From Bacillus sp. HSf4 (GTDB lineage: Bacteria; Bacillota; Bacilli; Bacillales; Bacillaceae), in contig NZ_CP120679.1 in NCBI RefSeq assembly GCF_029537375.1, forward strand, positions 1,104,001 to 1,168,000: a DNA stretch of 64,000 bases. Direction: 5' to 3'. The notes below the pieces were generated by a model, which was not told where the DNA came from, made no database searches, and saw nothing but the letters and a program-made list of their open reading frames with translations. The position numbers and the translations under genes are program-made. Shown here piece after piece: positions 25,257 to 32,889 of this stretch; position 1 is the first letter of the stretch, and the number at the start of each line of letters is the position of its first letter.

Positions 25257-25284
25257 GACAGCCGGATAAGCCGGCTGTTTTTGT
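25257..25284 (+). terminator. Second copy of the ecsC terminator hairpin
   Basis: GACAGCCGG (25257-25265) and CCGGCTGT (25271-25278) are followed by five T residues. It differs from the hairpin at 25104 by one loop base. Confidence 0.8.
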
Positions 25285-25291
25285 ATAAAAG

Positions 25292-26515
25292 TCATTTGTC
25301 CCGTTTTCCGCTTGCGAGCGGCGCTTTCTGCTCTTGATAAGAAACAGCGGCGCTTGCCAACACTTTGGCCGCGATCAGCATCGCTTTTTCATTGATATCG
25401 AATTTCGGATGGTGGTGCGGAAAGACTTCATTGGGATGAAGAGGGCTGGCTCCTGTAAAGAAGAAAGTTCCTTTCACATGCTGGAGATAGTAGGCAAAAT
25501 CTTCTCCTCCCATTTGCATTTCGCTTTCCTCTATCTTTTCAACGCCTTCGGTTTCCCCGGCAATGCCGGCGAGAAAAGCCGTTTCCTCTCGGTGATTGCA
25601 GACGGCCGGATAGCCTCTTTCATACGCATAGTCATAAGAGGCTCCATGCATGCCGCAAATTCCTTTTACCACCTCTTCAATCTCTTTTTCAATAGCTGCG
25701 CGGATATCCTCGCTAAAGGAGCGTGCGGTTCCGATTAAAACGGCTTTATCGGCAATCACATTAAAAGAGTTTTCCGCAAGAAAAGATCCAGTCGAGATGA
25801 CGGCCGGCTGTGTCGGATCGAGTCTGCGGCTGACGATATGCTGAAGGGCGGTCACAATTTGAGAACCGATCAAGACGGCATCCTTTGTTTCATGAGGCTG
25901 TGCACCATGGCCGCCTTTCCCGTGAATCGTGATCGTAAAGCGGTCAGCGGCTGCCATGATTGGACCTGTTCGGTATTGAACGGTTCCGAGCGGTGAAGTG
26001 GCCCACAGATGGGTGCCGAAAATGACGTCGACTCCATCGAGACATCCGTCTTCAATCATCGGCTTGGCGCCTCCGGGTGAATATTCTTCAGCATGCTGAT
26101 GGATCATGACAATCTTTCCTTTTAAATCGTCCGTATGCCGGCTCAACACTTTTGCAAGAACGAGCAGGGTTGCGGTATGGCCGTCATGGCCGCAGGCATG
26201 CATGACACCGGGAACCGTTGACTTATAAGGGACATCTTTTTGATCCTGGATGGGCAGCGCGTCAAAATCGGCTCTTAAGGCAACGACTGGCCCTGGCTCA
26301 TTTCCTTCAATAACAGCGAGGACACCGCCTCCGCCGACATTCGTGCGGATCGGAACGCCCAGCGCTTCATAATAAGAAGCGATAAACGCGGCTGTGTTCT
26401 TTTCCTGAAATGAGAGCTCTGGGTGCTGGTGGAAATGGCGCCTCAATTTGACCATCTCATCATAGTGTGTATCAAGCTCCTGATGGATCGTTTGCTTTAA
26501 TGCGGCTAATCTCAA
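25292..26515 (-). CDS. yhaA: YhaA, M20-family amidohydrolase/peptidase
   Basis: This 407-residue protein has the M20D amidohydrolase motifs: LRRHFHQHPELSFQE near the N-terminus, ALRADFDALPI, MHACGHDGHTA (metal ligands), HQHAEEYSPGGA and MGGEDFAYY. Family members hydrolyse N-acyl amino acids or hippurate-like amides. TTG 26515 is chosen because AAAGGAGG lies 6-7 bases upstream; the longer frame runs through that site. It is the last host gene before the interrupted yhfA. Confidence 0.9.
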   Translation of the reverse strand: MRLAALKQTIHQELDTHYDEMVKLRRHFHQHPELSFQEKNTAAFIASYYEALGVPIRTNVGGGGVLAVIEGNEPGPVVALRADFDALPIQDQKDVPYKSTVPGVMHACGHDGHTATLLVLAKVLSRHTDDLKGKIVMIHQHAEEYSPGGAKPMIEDGCLDGVDVIFGTHLWATSPLGTVQYRTGPIMAAADRFTITIHGKGGHGAQPHETKDAVLIGSQIVTALQHIVSRRLDPTQPAVISTGSFLAENSFNVIADKAVLIGTARSFSEDIRAAIEKEIEEVVKGICGMHGASYDYAYERGYPAVCNHREETAFLAGIAGETEGVEKIEESEMQMGGEDFAYYLQHVKGTFFFTGASPLHPNEVFPHHHPKFDINEKAMLIAAKVLASAAVSYQEQKAPLASGKRDK

Positions 26516-26597
26516 AACAATTCCTCCTTTTAAGGAACGACGAGTTTTTATAATTTTATGACAGTTTGAGCCGCTGTTCAACCATGCTTTCAAGCTT

Positions 26598-26757
26598 TTA
26601 TAAAAGAAAAATCGCAGCCAGCGTAGTTACCGCCAAGCCGCAGGCGACGGGAATGAAATTTTTTCTTGCCAGCTCAAACGGATCAACTTTGCAAATGGCT
26701 GCCACAGGGATGAGCGCCCAAGGAACCAACGTACCTAAACCAACAAAAGACACATCA
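26598..26757 (-). pseudogene. yhfA: C-terminal remnant of a yhfA-like transporter, split by the prophage
   Basis: Reading the minus strand from 26756, 52 codons are open down to TAA at 26598-26600. They encode GLGTLVPWALIPVAAICKVD, then ELARKNFIPVACGLAVTT, ending in a hydrophobic AAIFLL: the end of a polytopic membrane protein. There is no start codon or ribosome site, and the frame begins exactly at the integrase stop. In B. subtilis yhfA (a putative organic-anion transporter) follows yhaA on the same strand. The missing N-terminal part should lie beyond the right end of the prophage. Confidence 0.8.
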
Positions 26758-26760
26758 TTA
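26745..26760. other. Left attachment junction (attL)
   Basis: The coding frame of the yhfA remnant (to 26756) meets the stop codon of the integrase (26758-26760) within one base. The crossover dinucleotide must lie here or slightly to the left, around AAGACACATCATTATT. The exact core cannot be fixed without attR. Confidence 0.65.
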
Positions 26761-28182
26761 TTTCACTGACAGGATTAGAATTTCTCTAGGCTTTCCTGTG
26801 CCTCTTCTGTATTCGTCTTTTGTATCAATCACCATTTGGTTGAAAAGAGTGGTCATCATCTGTTTTCGCTCATAGTCATTAGCTAATTCCCATAAAGACG
26901 TGATGTTCTCTGCAATATAGGTAATTTCTTCGGAATGCACTGTGCCTTTTCGGTATGTTCTTAATTGCGCGGTGAGCTCTTTTTCTTTTTTCCTGAGGGT
27001 TTCTGATACCTCCACTAGTTCATCAATATCAATAATGTCTCGTTCAAACATCTTTTTCTGTTTTTCGAGTTTCTTTTCGATCAGAGCTAGTTCTCTCTCC
27101 ATCTCCTTGATTTTTTCGTCAGGCGGACTTGCCGCCACACTCGCGCGCGGGTTAAGCTCAGAAATTAAGTCATCGAAGGACTCGAAAACTTTTTGAACAA
27201 GATATTTCTCAAGAATGATGTGGCTTGTACAAGACCTTCCCGATTTCTTACCTGAACATCTGTATGTTTTTCCTGCCGCTGTCTTATGCCCTGACATTGA
27301 ACATCCACAGCGGCCGCATTTAAGGATGGATGAAAAATAATAGTTGCTTGTCTCTCGTTTGCCACCACTTGTGCGTCTTTTCTCTAAAATATCTTGCAGC
27401 TCCCAAAATTCATCAGGTTCAATGATTCTTTCGTGATTGCCTTCATATAAGACTTTTTCTCTGGGGGGTTTTTTATAATCCTTAGGGTCATCGCTATTAG
27501 TTAGGAAGCCCATATATACAGGGTTATTGACGATCCCTCTTACAGAATCAACATGCCATTCCCCACCGTTCTTGGGTGGGTGGCCTGCTTCTGTCAGCTT
27601 TTTTGCAAGGGTATAAAAGCCTAAAGTCCTTGCCATCCTAAATATAAGCTTTACTATTTTAGCTTCTTCTGGATTTATAATGAGCTCATCATCTTCATAA
27701 ACATAGCCATAGGCGGCCATCCCACCTTTCCATTTTCCGCTTTTGATTTTTTTCTCAATCCCCATCCTCACACGCTCGGCAAGGTTTTCCCTCTCCCACT
27801 GAGCTATAGCCGCAATGAGAGTTATGAACAGGCGGCCCATGGCGTTGGTCGTATCATAGACTTCGGTGGCACTTTTGAATTTACAGTCGTTTTCATCGAG
27901 CATTTTTAATATCTCGTATAGGTCGATAACGGATCTTGTTAAGCGATCTAAACGGTAGACAAGTAAAATGTCTATCTTGCCGCTCTCAATATCGTCTTTC
28001 ATTAGATTAAACTTTGGTCTATTCAGATCTTTTGCCGAATACCCATCGTCAATATAGATTTTATAGTTTCCCCATCCTTGAGACTTGCAAAAAGCCTCAA
28101 GTTTTTCTTTTTGGGCGTCTAGTGAATAGCCGTGTTTAGCTTGTTCATCTGTACTCACTCTTATGTAAATTGCAACCCGCAT
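26758..28182 (-). CDS. Large serine recombinase, phage integrase
   Basis: This 474-residue protein has an N-terminal resolvase domain with YIRVSTDEQ (catalytic Ser10), VYRLDRLTRS and QWERENLAERVRMG, then a recombinase domain and a zinc ribbon (CGRCGCSMSGH and, 14 residues on, RCSGKKSGRSC). A coiled coil of Lys/Glu follows and the C-terminal end reads ILILSVK. This is the architecture of integrases such as TP901-1 or phiC31. It catalyses integration at the adjacent junction; excision would need a directionality factor, which I cannot identify. Confidence 0.95.
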   Translation of the reverse strand: MRVAIYIRVSTDEQAKHGYSLDAQKEKLEAFCKSQGWGNYKIYIDDGYSAKDLNRPKFNLMKDDIESGKIDILLVYRLDRLTRSVIDLYEILKMLDENDCKFKSATEVYDTTNAMGRLFITLIAAIAQWERENLAERVRMGIEKKIKSGKWKGGMAAYGYVYEDDELIINPEEAKIVKLIFRMARTLGFYTLAKKLTEAGHPPKNGGEWHVDSVRGIVNNPVYMGFLTNSDDPKDYKKPPREKVLYEGNHERIIEPDEFWELQDILEKRRTSGGKRETSNYYFSSILKCGRCGCSMSGHKTAAGKTYRCSGKKSGRSCTSHIILEKYLVQKVFESFDDLISELNPRASVAASPPDEKIKEMERELALIEKKLEKQKKMFERDIIDIDELVEVSETLRKKEKELTAQLRTYRKGTVHSEEITYIAENITSLWELANDYERKQMMTTLFNQMVIDTKDEYRRGTGKPREILILSVK

Positions 28183-28239
28183 AATTATTTTACTCCTTTG
28201 TTTTGCTAATGGGATTAAAATGGAACGATGGTTCGTTTT

Positions 28240-28668
28240 TTAGTTAAAAATTTTTAGATTTAGGTTAGATAAAACTAATTTCTCATGGATTCCATATTGT
28301 TCAATTGCTTCTTTCGTAGTTACACACCCATTGGTAGAGGAGAACAACAAATTAATTGCGAAAAAATTTGCTTCCAACTCGATTCGATCTGTCGAAAATA
28401 GAGTCTGGCTTTTTAGAAAAGGAGTGTTTGCGTCTGGGTGAAAGATCGCATGACCTAATTCATGAGCGCAAATAAACTCCTTACTATGTTCATTGGCATT
28501 CTGATTAATATGGATGATCTTCACTCTGAAATGCCTACTGTAATACCCCAGAGCTTTTCCTAAGTCTTCAAAAACGACTTCAATTCCTAATTCTTTTGCA
28601 ATTTTAAATGGATTGTTTGTTTGAAATTTTTCTGTTATTGATTTGATTTTTGCAGTAATTGACTCCAC
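28240..28668 (-). CDS. ImmA/IrrE-family metallopeptidase
   Basis: This 142-residue protein has the zinc-peptidase motif CAHELGHAIFH (HELGH at residues 69-73), followed by a third-ligand region RIELEANFFAINLL. In ICEBs1, ImmA cleaves the ImmR repressor; this gene lies directly after the phage repressor, so the same anti-repressor role is likely. GTG 28668 is preferred because TAGGTG lies upstream at good spacing, 10 bases past the repressor stop. Confidence 0.88.
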   Translation of the reverse strand: MESITAKIKSITEKFQTNNPFKIAKELGIEVVFEDLGKALGYYSRHFRVKIIHINQNANEHSKEFICAHELGHAIFHPDANTPFLKSQTLFSTDRIELEANFFAINLLFSSTNGCVTTKEAIEQYGIHEKLVLSNLNLKIFN

Positions 28669-28678
28669 AAAAAGGCAC

Positions 28679-29107
28679 CTACTTACGATATTTTTTAGGA
28701 GTAAATTTTTGTTTTGAAATTCTTTTGGCAAGACGTAAGGAATTTTCTAGGCTTGCAATTAGCAACTCTTTGTCTTCTTCATCCATATCGTCAAGAGTTT
28801 GGCCGTCAAATGCGGCATAACCGTTCTTGCCTTCTAACCCTTCTATAATTTTTTGTAGCTCTTTCTGTATATCTCTTTCATCTTTTTCTGTAAGTTCCGG
28901 CTCAAAGTTTTCCTTTTCTGTTCTGCCGAGAAGGTAATCAACTGAGACGTTAAAATAATCAGCTACTTTTTGAACTTTGTCTATACCTGGAGTTTTTTCA
29001 TCCCATCTTCTAATTGTTCCATTTGATAATTTGGTCTTCCTTTCAAGTTCAGCCAAAGATATTTTATGCTCTTTTGCCAACTTTTTTATCCTTTCAACTA
29101 TTGTCAT
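28679..29107 (-). CDS. XRE-family phage repressor (ImmR/CI-like)
   Basis: This 142-residue protein has an N-terminal helix-turn-helix (residues about 5-60: KLAKEHKISLAELERKTKLS and TIRRWDEKTPGIDKVQKVAD, then YFNVSVDYLLGRT) and a charged C-terminal domain probably for dimerisation and ImmA recognition. The ATG at 29107 lies 8 bases after AAGGA; the ATG at 29116 overlaps it. It is transcribed leftwards with immA and the integrase, away from the operator region. Confidence 0.9.
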   Translation of the reverse strand: MTIVERIKKLAKEHKISLAELERKTKLSNGTIRRWDEKTPGIDKVQKVADYFNVSVDYLLGRTEKENFEPELTEKDERDIQKELQKIIEGLEGKNGYAAFDGQTLDDMDEEDKELLIASLENSLRLAKRISKQKFTPKKYRK

Positions 29108-29163
29108 ATCAACCATCCTTAAATGAGCCTATGACAAAAATTAAACTTTATGCTATTTTTGTG

Positions 29164-29192
29164 TTGACAATTAGCATATAGTTTATTAAACT
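29164..29192 (+). promoter_or_regulatory. Rightward early phage promoter
   Basis: TTGACA (29164-29169) and TAAACT (29187-29192) are spaced by 17 bases, with an operator half-site in the spacer. The transcript would have a leader of about 175 bases before the cro-like gene. Confidence 0.65.
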
Positions 29193-29226
29193 GTGTTCAT
29201 AAGCTACTTATTTAGCTTTCAGGACA

Positions 29227-29280
29227 CTACAAACTAAAGCCTAAGACCACGTTCCCCAACGTAAAAGGCTGTAATTGTAG
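29227..29280 (+). other. Nested hairpin in the early phage leader
   Basis: CTACAA pairs with TTGTAG (29227-29232/29275-29280), AGCCT with AGGCT (29238-29242/29266-29270) and ACGTT with AACGT around a CCCC loop (29249-29262). It lies between the rightward promoter and the cro-like gene, with no T run after it. Confidence 0.5.
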
Positions 29281-29375
29281 GGTTTATTCGCTATGCTTAG
29301 ATATTAGCATATATCCTATTTTTCAGTCAACAAAAAGCTAAATAATTAGCAAAAAATATATAGGAGGTGTTTTCT

Positions 29376-29561
29376 GTGGAATTGGATTTCGGAAAAAGGG
29401 TTAAGACCTGGTTAATAATTAACGGTATGCAGCAGAAAGAATTAGCTGAAATGCTAAACATTTCAGGTCCCTATCTCTCCGACATTTTACACGGTAAAAG
29501 AGAAGGCAAAAAGGTCAGGGAGAAAATTGTCAAGATCCTAGACATGAAGGAGGTTTCTTGA
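29376..29561 (+). CDS. Cro-like XRE helix-turn-helix protein
   Basis: This 61-residue protein is almost entirely a helix-turn-helix (QQKELAEMLNISGPYLSDILHG, residues about 20-41). The GTG start at 29376 lies 6 bases after AGGAGGTG. It is divergent from the repressor and is the first gene of the rightward operon, so it should act as Cro or as an early regulator. Confidence 0.85.
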   Translation: MELDFGKRVKTWLIINGMQQKELAEMLNISGPYLSDILHGKREGKKVREKIVKILDMKEVS

Positions 29562-29564
29562 AAA

Positions 29565-29729
29565 ATGACGGTTGGGAAAATCGAGATCACAGAGGACAAG
29601 GTTCGTAAGTTAAAGCCCATTTTTGAAAGCATTGTTTCCCGAAAATATGGTAAAGACATCAGATTCAGAACGTTAACAGTGGGCGGGATAACGGTAAATG
29701 ATCATTCAGTAAAAAAAGTGGGGAGGTGA
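29565..29729 (+). CDS. Small phage protein of unknown function
   Basis: This 54-residue basic protein (TVGKIEITEDKVRKLKPIFE at the start, GGITVNDHSV near the end) has no recognised domain. AAGGAGG of the preceding gene end serves as its ribosome site, and it begins 3 bases after the cro-like stop. Its own 3' end (GGGGAGGTGA) forms the ribosome site of the next gene, so the three are translationally linked. Confidence 0.7.
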   Translation: MTVGKIEITEDKVRKLKPIFESIVSRKYGKDIRFRTLTVGGITVNDHSVKKVGR

Positions 29730-29734
29730 GAAAA

Positions 29735-29830
29735 ATGAAGATCAAAACAAAAGAATGGCTTTCATTAAGTAAGGCGGAGCGTTTCATGAAGATTTATCAA
29801 GCATTTGTGAAAGCGAAATTGATGTCCTGA
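29735..29830 (+). CDS. 31-residue phage microprotein
   Basis: It encodes a basic peptide with WLSLSKAERFMKIYQAF. The ATG lies 8 bases after GGGAGGTG. It is too short to classify, but its spacing and ribosome site fit the early operon. Confidence 0.55.
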   Translation: MKIKTKEWLSLSKAERFMKIYQAFVKAKLMS

Positions 29831-29871
29831 TTGTGAGTACTTCGTGAATTTCTTGAAAGGTGGTGAGGGTA

Positions 29872-30036
29872 ATGTGTGGCAAACAACAGAACAAAAAGAA
29901 AGATTGGTTGTACAGACGTTTTGAAGTAACAGATCAAGAAACCTTGGCGGAAGCTGAATCTTTGATCGAAAGAAAACAGATTGACCGCCAAGATTTAATG
30001 TTATTGTTGAAAACTTATAAAATCAGGAATACTTAA
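29872..30036 (+). CDS. Small charged phage protein of unknown function
   Basis: This 54-residue protein begins MCGKQQNKKKDWLYRRFEV and continues as a charged helix. GGTGAGGG precedes the ATG. Its last 14 bases overlap the 3' end of the opposite-strand gene at 30023-30313. Confidence 0.65.
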   Translation: MCGKQQNKKKDWLYRRFEVTDQETLAEAESLIERKQIDRQDLMLLLKTYKIRNT

Positions 30037-30313
30037 CAATCATTTCATCTAAAACTGATTTTAATTCTTGTACTGATTTAATGTGTGAAACTGATTCGAT
30101 AGGTTTTACAGTAGGTTTATTCATCCAAATCGAAACTGATACATTGAAAATTCGGTCTGCGTTATCTATCTCGCCGATTTGAATTTCATAACCATTTCCT
30201 AAGTCGCGGTAAATATTGTTCCATAGGTCAATACGTTTGATTTCATATTCTGAACCAAGGTCAGCTAGAACGGATTTGATTTTTACACCTGGCTTTTTAG
30301 TTTCAAATATCAT
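30023..30313 (-). CDS. Opposite-strand phage protein of unknown function
   Basis: This 96-residue soluble protein has alternating charged and hydrophobic stretches typical of a small alpha/beta fold (VKIKSVLADLGSEYEIKRID, then YEIQIGEIDNADRIFNVSV). A G-rich site (GGGGGGAAAC) precedes its ATG. It is transcribed against the early operon, so it may be expressed in the lysogen. No family is recognised. Confidence 0.65.
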   Translation of the reverse strand: MIFETKKPGVKIKSVLADLGSEYEIKRIDLWNNIYRDLGNGYEIQIGEIDNADRIFNVSVSIWMNKPTVKPIESVSHIKSVQELKSVLDEMIVKYS

Positions 30314-30366
30314 TTGTTTCCCCCCCTATCCTACAGGGACATTATACCAAAAAAGGAGGAGCGAAA

Positions 30367-30930
30367 ATGTTTAACCCTTATGACTTCTATATTACGCCGG
30401 AAGAATTTGCACAAGCAGAAGCAAACGGAATATGCAAGGACACTCTTATCTGGCGAATACGTAGGCAAGGTTGGAGCAAACAGCGAGCATTAACCGAACC
30501 GATTCAGTTCCAAGATAGAGATAAATTTTCAGCGATCTGGGATAAATGGGGAAAGCTTGCTGAAGAAAATGGCGTCTCAAGATCCGTGTTTCGCTATAGG
30601 TTAAGACGCGGTTGGACTGAAGAAAAGGCAGCTACGACACCAAAAATAGACCGAAATGAACATATGAAAAGAATGTGCGAACTTTCACCAAGAACGAAAC
30701 GCCGTAAATTCTCAGAAGATCTTGTCAGGTTAGCTGAATCGAACGGTGTCAGTTATAGAACTCTACAAAGCCGTGTAAAAAAACTTGGTTGGGATCCATA
30801 TACCGCGGCTACCACACCTGTTATGTCGCCTCAGGAGAGGCAGCGGCAAGGGAATCAAGCTTTTAGAAAAAAATACGGGCCTAATCCTAACGGTATTTTC
30901 TTTCTAAAAAGAGAGGGGGTACAGGCATGA
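30367..30930 (+). CDS. Phage DNA-binding-like protein with three internal repeats
   Basis: This 187-residue basic protein contains three copies of a 35-residue unit with the pattern A-x2-NG-[IV]-x9-R-[IVL]-(R/K)2-x-GW-x5-A-x-(T)-P: near residues 14-46, 63-93 and 121-152. Each looks like a helix-turn-helix of the type found in phage terminase-small or AsiA-like regulators. It is probably a DNA-binding early protein. AAAAAAGGAGGAG precedes the ATG. It overlaps the next gene by 4 bases (ATGA). Confidence 0.75.
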   Translation: MFNPYDFYITPEEFAQAEANGICKDTLIWRIRRQGWSKQRALTEPIQFQDRDKFSAIWDKWGKLAEENGVSRSVFRYRLRRGWTEEKAATTPKIDRNEHMKRMCELSPRTKRRKFSEDLVRLAESNGVSYRTLQSRVKKLGWDPYTAATTPVMSPQERQRQGNQAFRKKYGPNPNGIFFLKREGVQA

Positions 30931-31193
30931 ACCTAAACCGATTTCTAAAAGCTGACCGTGAAAAGGCGGAAAGGCTGTTCATTTCAACGCGAGATCTTAT
31001 TTCTGAACTGCCTGCCGCGATCGAGGAACATGATTTTGAAGGATGTGTAGAAATTGCGGCGACAATCATTTCAAATTGCAAGGACCTTCAACGGATGGAA
31101 CATCCAGAACAAGTCGTCCAGCTCAGTGAAATAGTGTCCAACCTCGCAAGCAGAGGGATTAATGTTTCAACTGTAAGGAGGGCGTATCAATGA
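30927..31193 (+). CDS. Small helical phage protein
   Basis: This 88-residue acidic, helical protein (LSEIVSNLASRGINVSTV near the end) has no recognised domain. Its ATG overlaps the upstream stop (ATGA), and the next small gene begins inside its last codon (AATGA). It is part of the early operon. Confidence 0.7.
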   Translation: MNLNRFLKADREKAERLFISTRDLISELPAAIEEHDFEGCVEIAATIISNCKDLQRMEHPEQVVQLSEIVSNLASRGINVSTVRRAYQ

Positions 31194-31294
31194 ACATCGA
31201 ACATCCAATTGTTACAGAGATCAACCGTTACGGCTATCCTTTGGAGTATTTGCAGGCTGAGGGCGATGATGACCAAGACGATGAGGACAAATAA
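31190..31294 (+). CDS. 34-residue acidic phage microprotein
   Basis: It starts NIEHPIVTEINRYGYPLEY and ends in a run of Asp and Glu. The start resembles small YqaI-like phage proteins that continue into a zinc-binding end, which is missing here. AAGGAGGGCG lies before the ATG and the start overlaps the upstream gene. Confidence 0.6.
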   Translation: MNIEHPIVTEINRYGYPLEYLQAEGDDDQDDEDK

Positions 31295-31389
31295 AAAAGC
31301 CGCCTTGGCAGAGGCGACAATTAAACTAAATACCTAACAACATCATTTTAAATGGTGTTTAATACAAAATCAATACAGGAGGTATATAC

Positions 31390-31950
31390 ATGAATCCATT
31401 ACAGGCATTTGAATTAAGTGAAATTTCAAATAAAAATGAAGCGCCGCAGGAGAGCCGTCCACAGTTTGAGATTACGGACATGAATAGTCTAAATTGGGCG
31501 TTCCGGAAAATTGCTGCTTTAAAGACACAGGAAAAAGAAATCAAGGCTTTGGCGGCAACCGAAAGGCAGCGCATCGATGAATGGGAAACCCAGGAACTTA
31601 AACCTGTCGCGGACAATCTGGCTTTCTTTGAAAACCTGGTCAGCGTTTATCACTCAAAGCAGCTCGAGCAGGATCCGAAAGCAAAAACACTTTCCACACC
31701 TTACGGTAAGTCAAAAAGCCGCGCAATTAAAGAGCAGCCTAAGCCAGCCGATAAGGACCAGCTTCTCAAGCATGTCAAAGAAGCTGAACTCACTGAATTT
31801 ATCAAAGAAGATGTCAAATGGGGCGACTTTAAAAAATCTCTGTCCATCAAAGAGGTTGACGGCAAAAAGGTTGTCGTTGATGAAAATGGACAAGCTGTGC
31901 CGGGGGTAGAAATAGAACCAGCCTCCACCAGCTTCAAAGTGGAGGTGTGA
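31390..31950 (+). CDS. Gam-like host-nuclease inhibitor family protein
   Basis: This 186-residue protein has the coiled-coil pattern of the Mu-Gam-like family: LNWAFRKIAALKTQEKEIKA, then ERQRIDEWETQELKPVADNL and YHSKQL, followed by a beta-rich end (TPYGKSKSRA, DGKKVVVDENGQAVPGV). Gam proteins bind DNA ends and protect phage DNA from host exonucleases. GGAGG precedes the ATG. It stands directly before the recombination ATPase, as in many Firmicutes phages. Confidence 0.82.
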   Translation: MNPLQAFELSEISNKNEAPQESRPQFEITDMNSLNWAFRKIAALKTQEKEIKALAATERQRIDEWETQELKPVADNLAFFENLVSVYHSKQLEQDPKAKTLSTPYGKSKSRAIKEQPKPADKDQLLKHVKEAELTEFIKEDVKWGDFKKSLSIKEVDGKKVVVDENGQAVPGVEIEPASTSFKVEV

Positions 31951-31953
31951 TAG

Positions 31954-32889
31954 ATGTTTCAAGTCACAAACGCGCAGCGTGAAAAGGAAAAGGCAATTGT
32001 CGGCTTTATCGGGCCGAGTGGATCCGGAAAGACTGCCGGCGCCCTGCTTGTTGCTTACGGAATGATGCGGGAAGCATACCCAGAAGCAAGCGATGAGGAA
32101 GTCTGGTCAAAGATTGGTGTTGTGGATACTGAGCACCGCCGCGCCAAACTGTATGCAAACTTGCAATTTGATGATGTGCGGATCGGGAGTTTTAAACATA
32201 TTGATTTTACGCCGCCTTACACAACAGAACGCTATCAAATGGCTGTGGAGGCTATCAAGAACGCCGGGGCCGAGGTGGTCGTGATCGATTCGCTTTCCCA
32301 CAACTGGCAAGGGGAAGGCGGGATAGTAGAAAAACACGGGAGCATGTCCGGCAACTCATTTCAAAATTGGGGCAAGCTTGCGCCTGAAACAACCAAATTG
32401 ATTAAGACCTTAACGCAAAACGATGTCCACATCTTGGCGACATTGAGAACAAAAACGGAGTATGTGGTTGAACCGGATGAAAACGGAAAGATGGCACCGC
32501 GCAAGGTCGGAACCAAGCCTGTGCAGAAGGATGAAATGGAATATGAATTCATGCTGAATTTCAATATCAGTATCGATCATATGGCGGAAACATCCAAAGA
32601 CAATACACGCATGTTTGAAGGTTCTTCTTTTAAACTCAATCCAGAAGTCGGCCGCAAGCTTTACCAATGGCTTGAGCTCGGCATTGACGTGAAGGCAGAG
32701 GAAGAAGCTGAACGTATCCGTTTGATTGAGGAAATTAAAGCGATTGTTTCCGGCAACGAAGCAGCCGCACAGATGGTTGAAGAATTTCAGATCAAAGCCA
32801 ATAAAAAACTTGATCAATGGAATAAAAAGCTTGCGACGGCCGCCCTTGAGAGATTAAAGGCTGCAGGAGGTGATCAAAATGAAGCTTGA
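31954..32889 (+). CDS. RecA-like phage ATPase (Sak4-type, AAA_24)
   Basis: This 311-residue protein has Walker A GPSGSGKT (20-27), a Walker B in AEVVVIDSLSHNW and a sensor ILATLRTKTEYV. This matches the Sak4-like single-strand-annealing ATPases of phages. The C-terminal 70 residues are charged helices. It lies 3 bases after the Gam-like gene, and its 3' end carries the ribosome site of the next gene. It should take part in phage recombination and replication. Confidence 0.85.
   Translation: MFQVTNAQREKEKAIVGFIGPSGSGKTAGALLVAYGMMREAYPEASDEEVWSKIGVVDTEHRRAKLYANLQFDDVRIGSFKHIDFTPPYTTERYQMAVEAIKNAGAEVVVIDSLSHNWQGEGGIVEKHGSMSGNSFQNWGKLAPETTKLIKTLTQNDVHILATLRTKTEYVVEPDENGKMAPRKVGTKPVQKDEMEYEFMLNFNISIDHMAETSKDNTRMFEGSSFKLNPEVGRKLYQWLELGIDVKAEEEAERIRLIEEIKAIVSGNEAAAQMVEEFQIKANKKLDQWNKKLATAALERLKAAGGDQNEA

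Larger units (their letters stand above)
29149..29350. promoter_or_regulatory. Phage operator region with three inverted repeats
   Basis: TATGCTA (29149-29155) faces TAGCATA (29172-29178) across the -35 of the rightward promoter. TATGCT (29292-29297) faces TAGCATA (29305-29311). GCTAA (29337-29341) faces TTAGC (29346-29350) just before the cro-like ribosome site. The shared half-site TTAGCATATA occurs at 29171-29180 and 29304-29313. These are the likely binding sites of the repressor and its Cro-like opponent. Confidence 0.65.
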
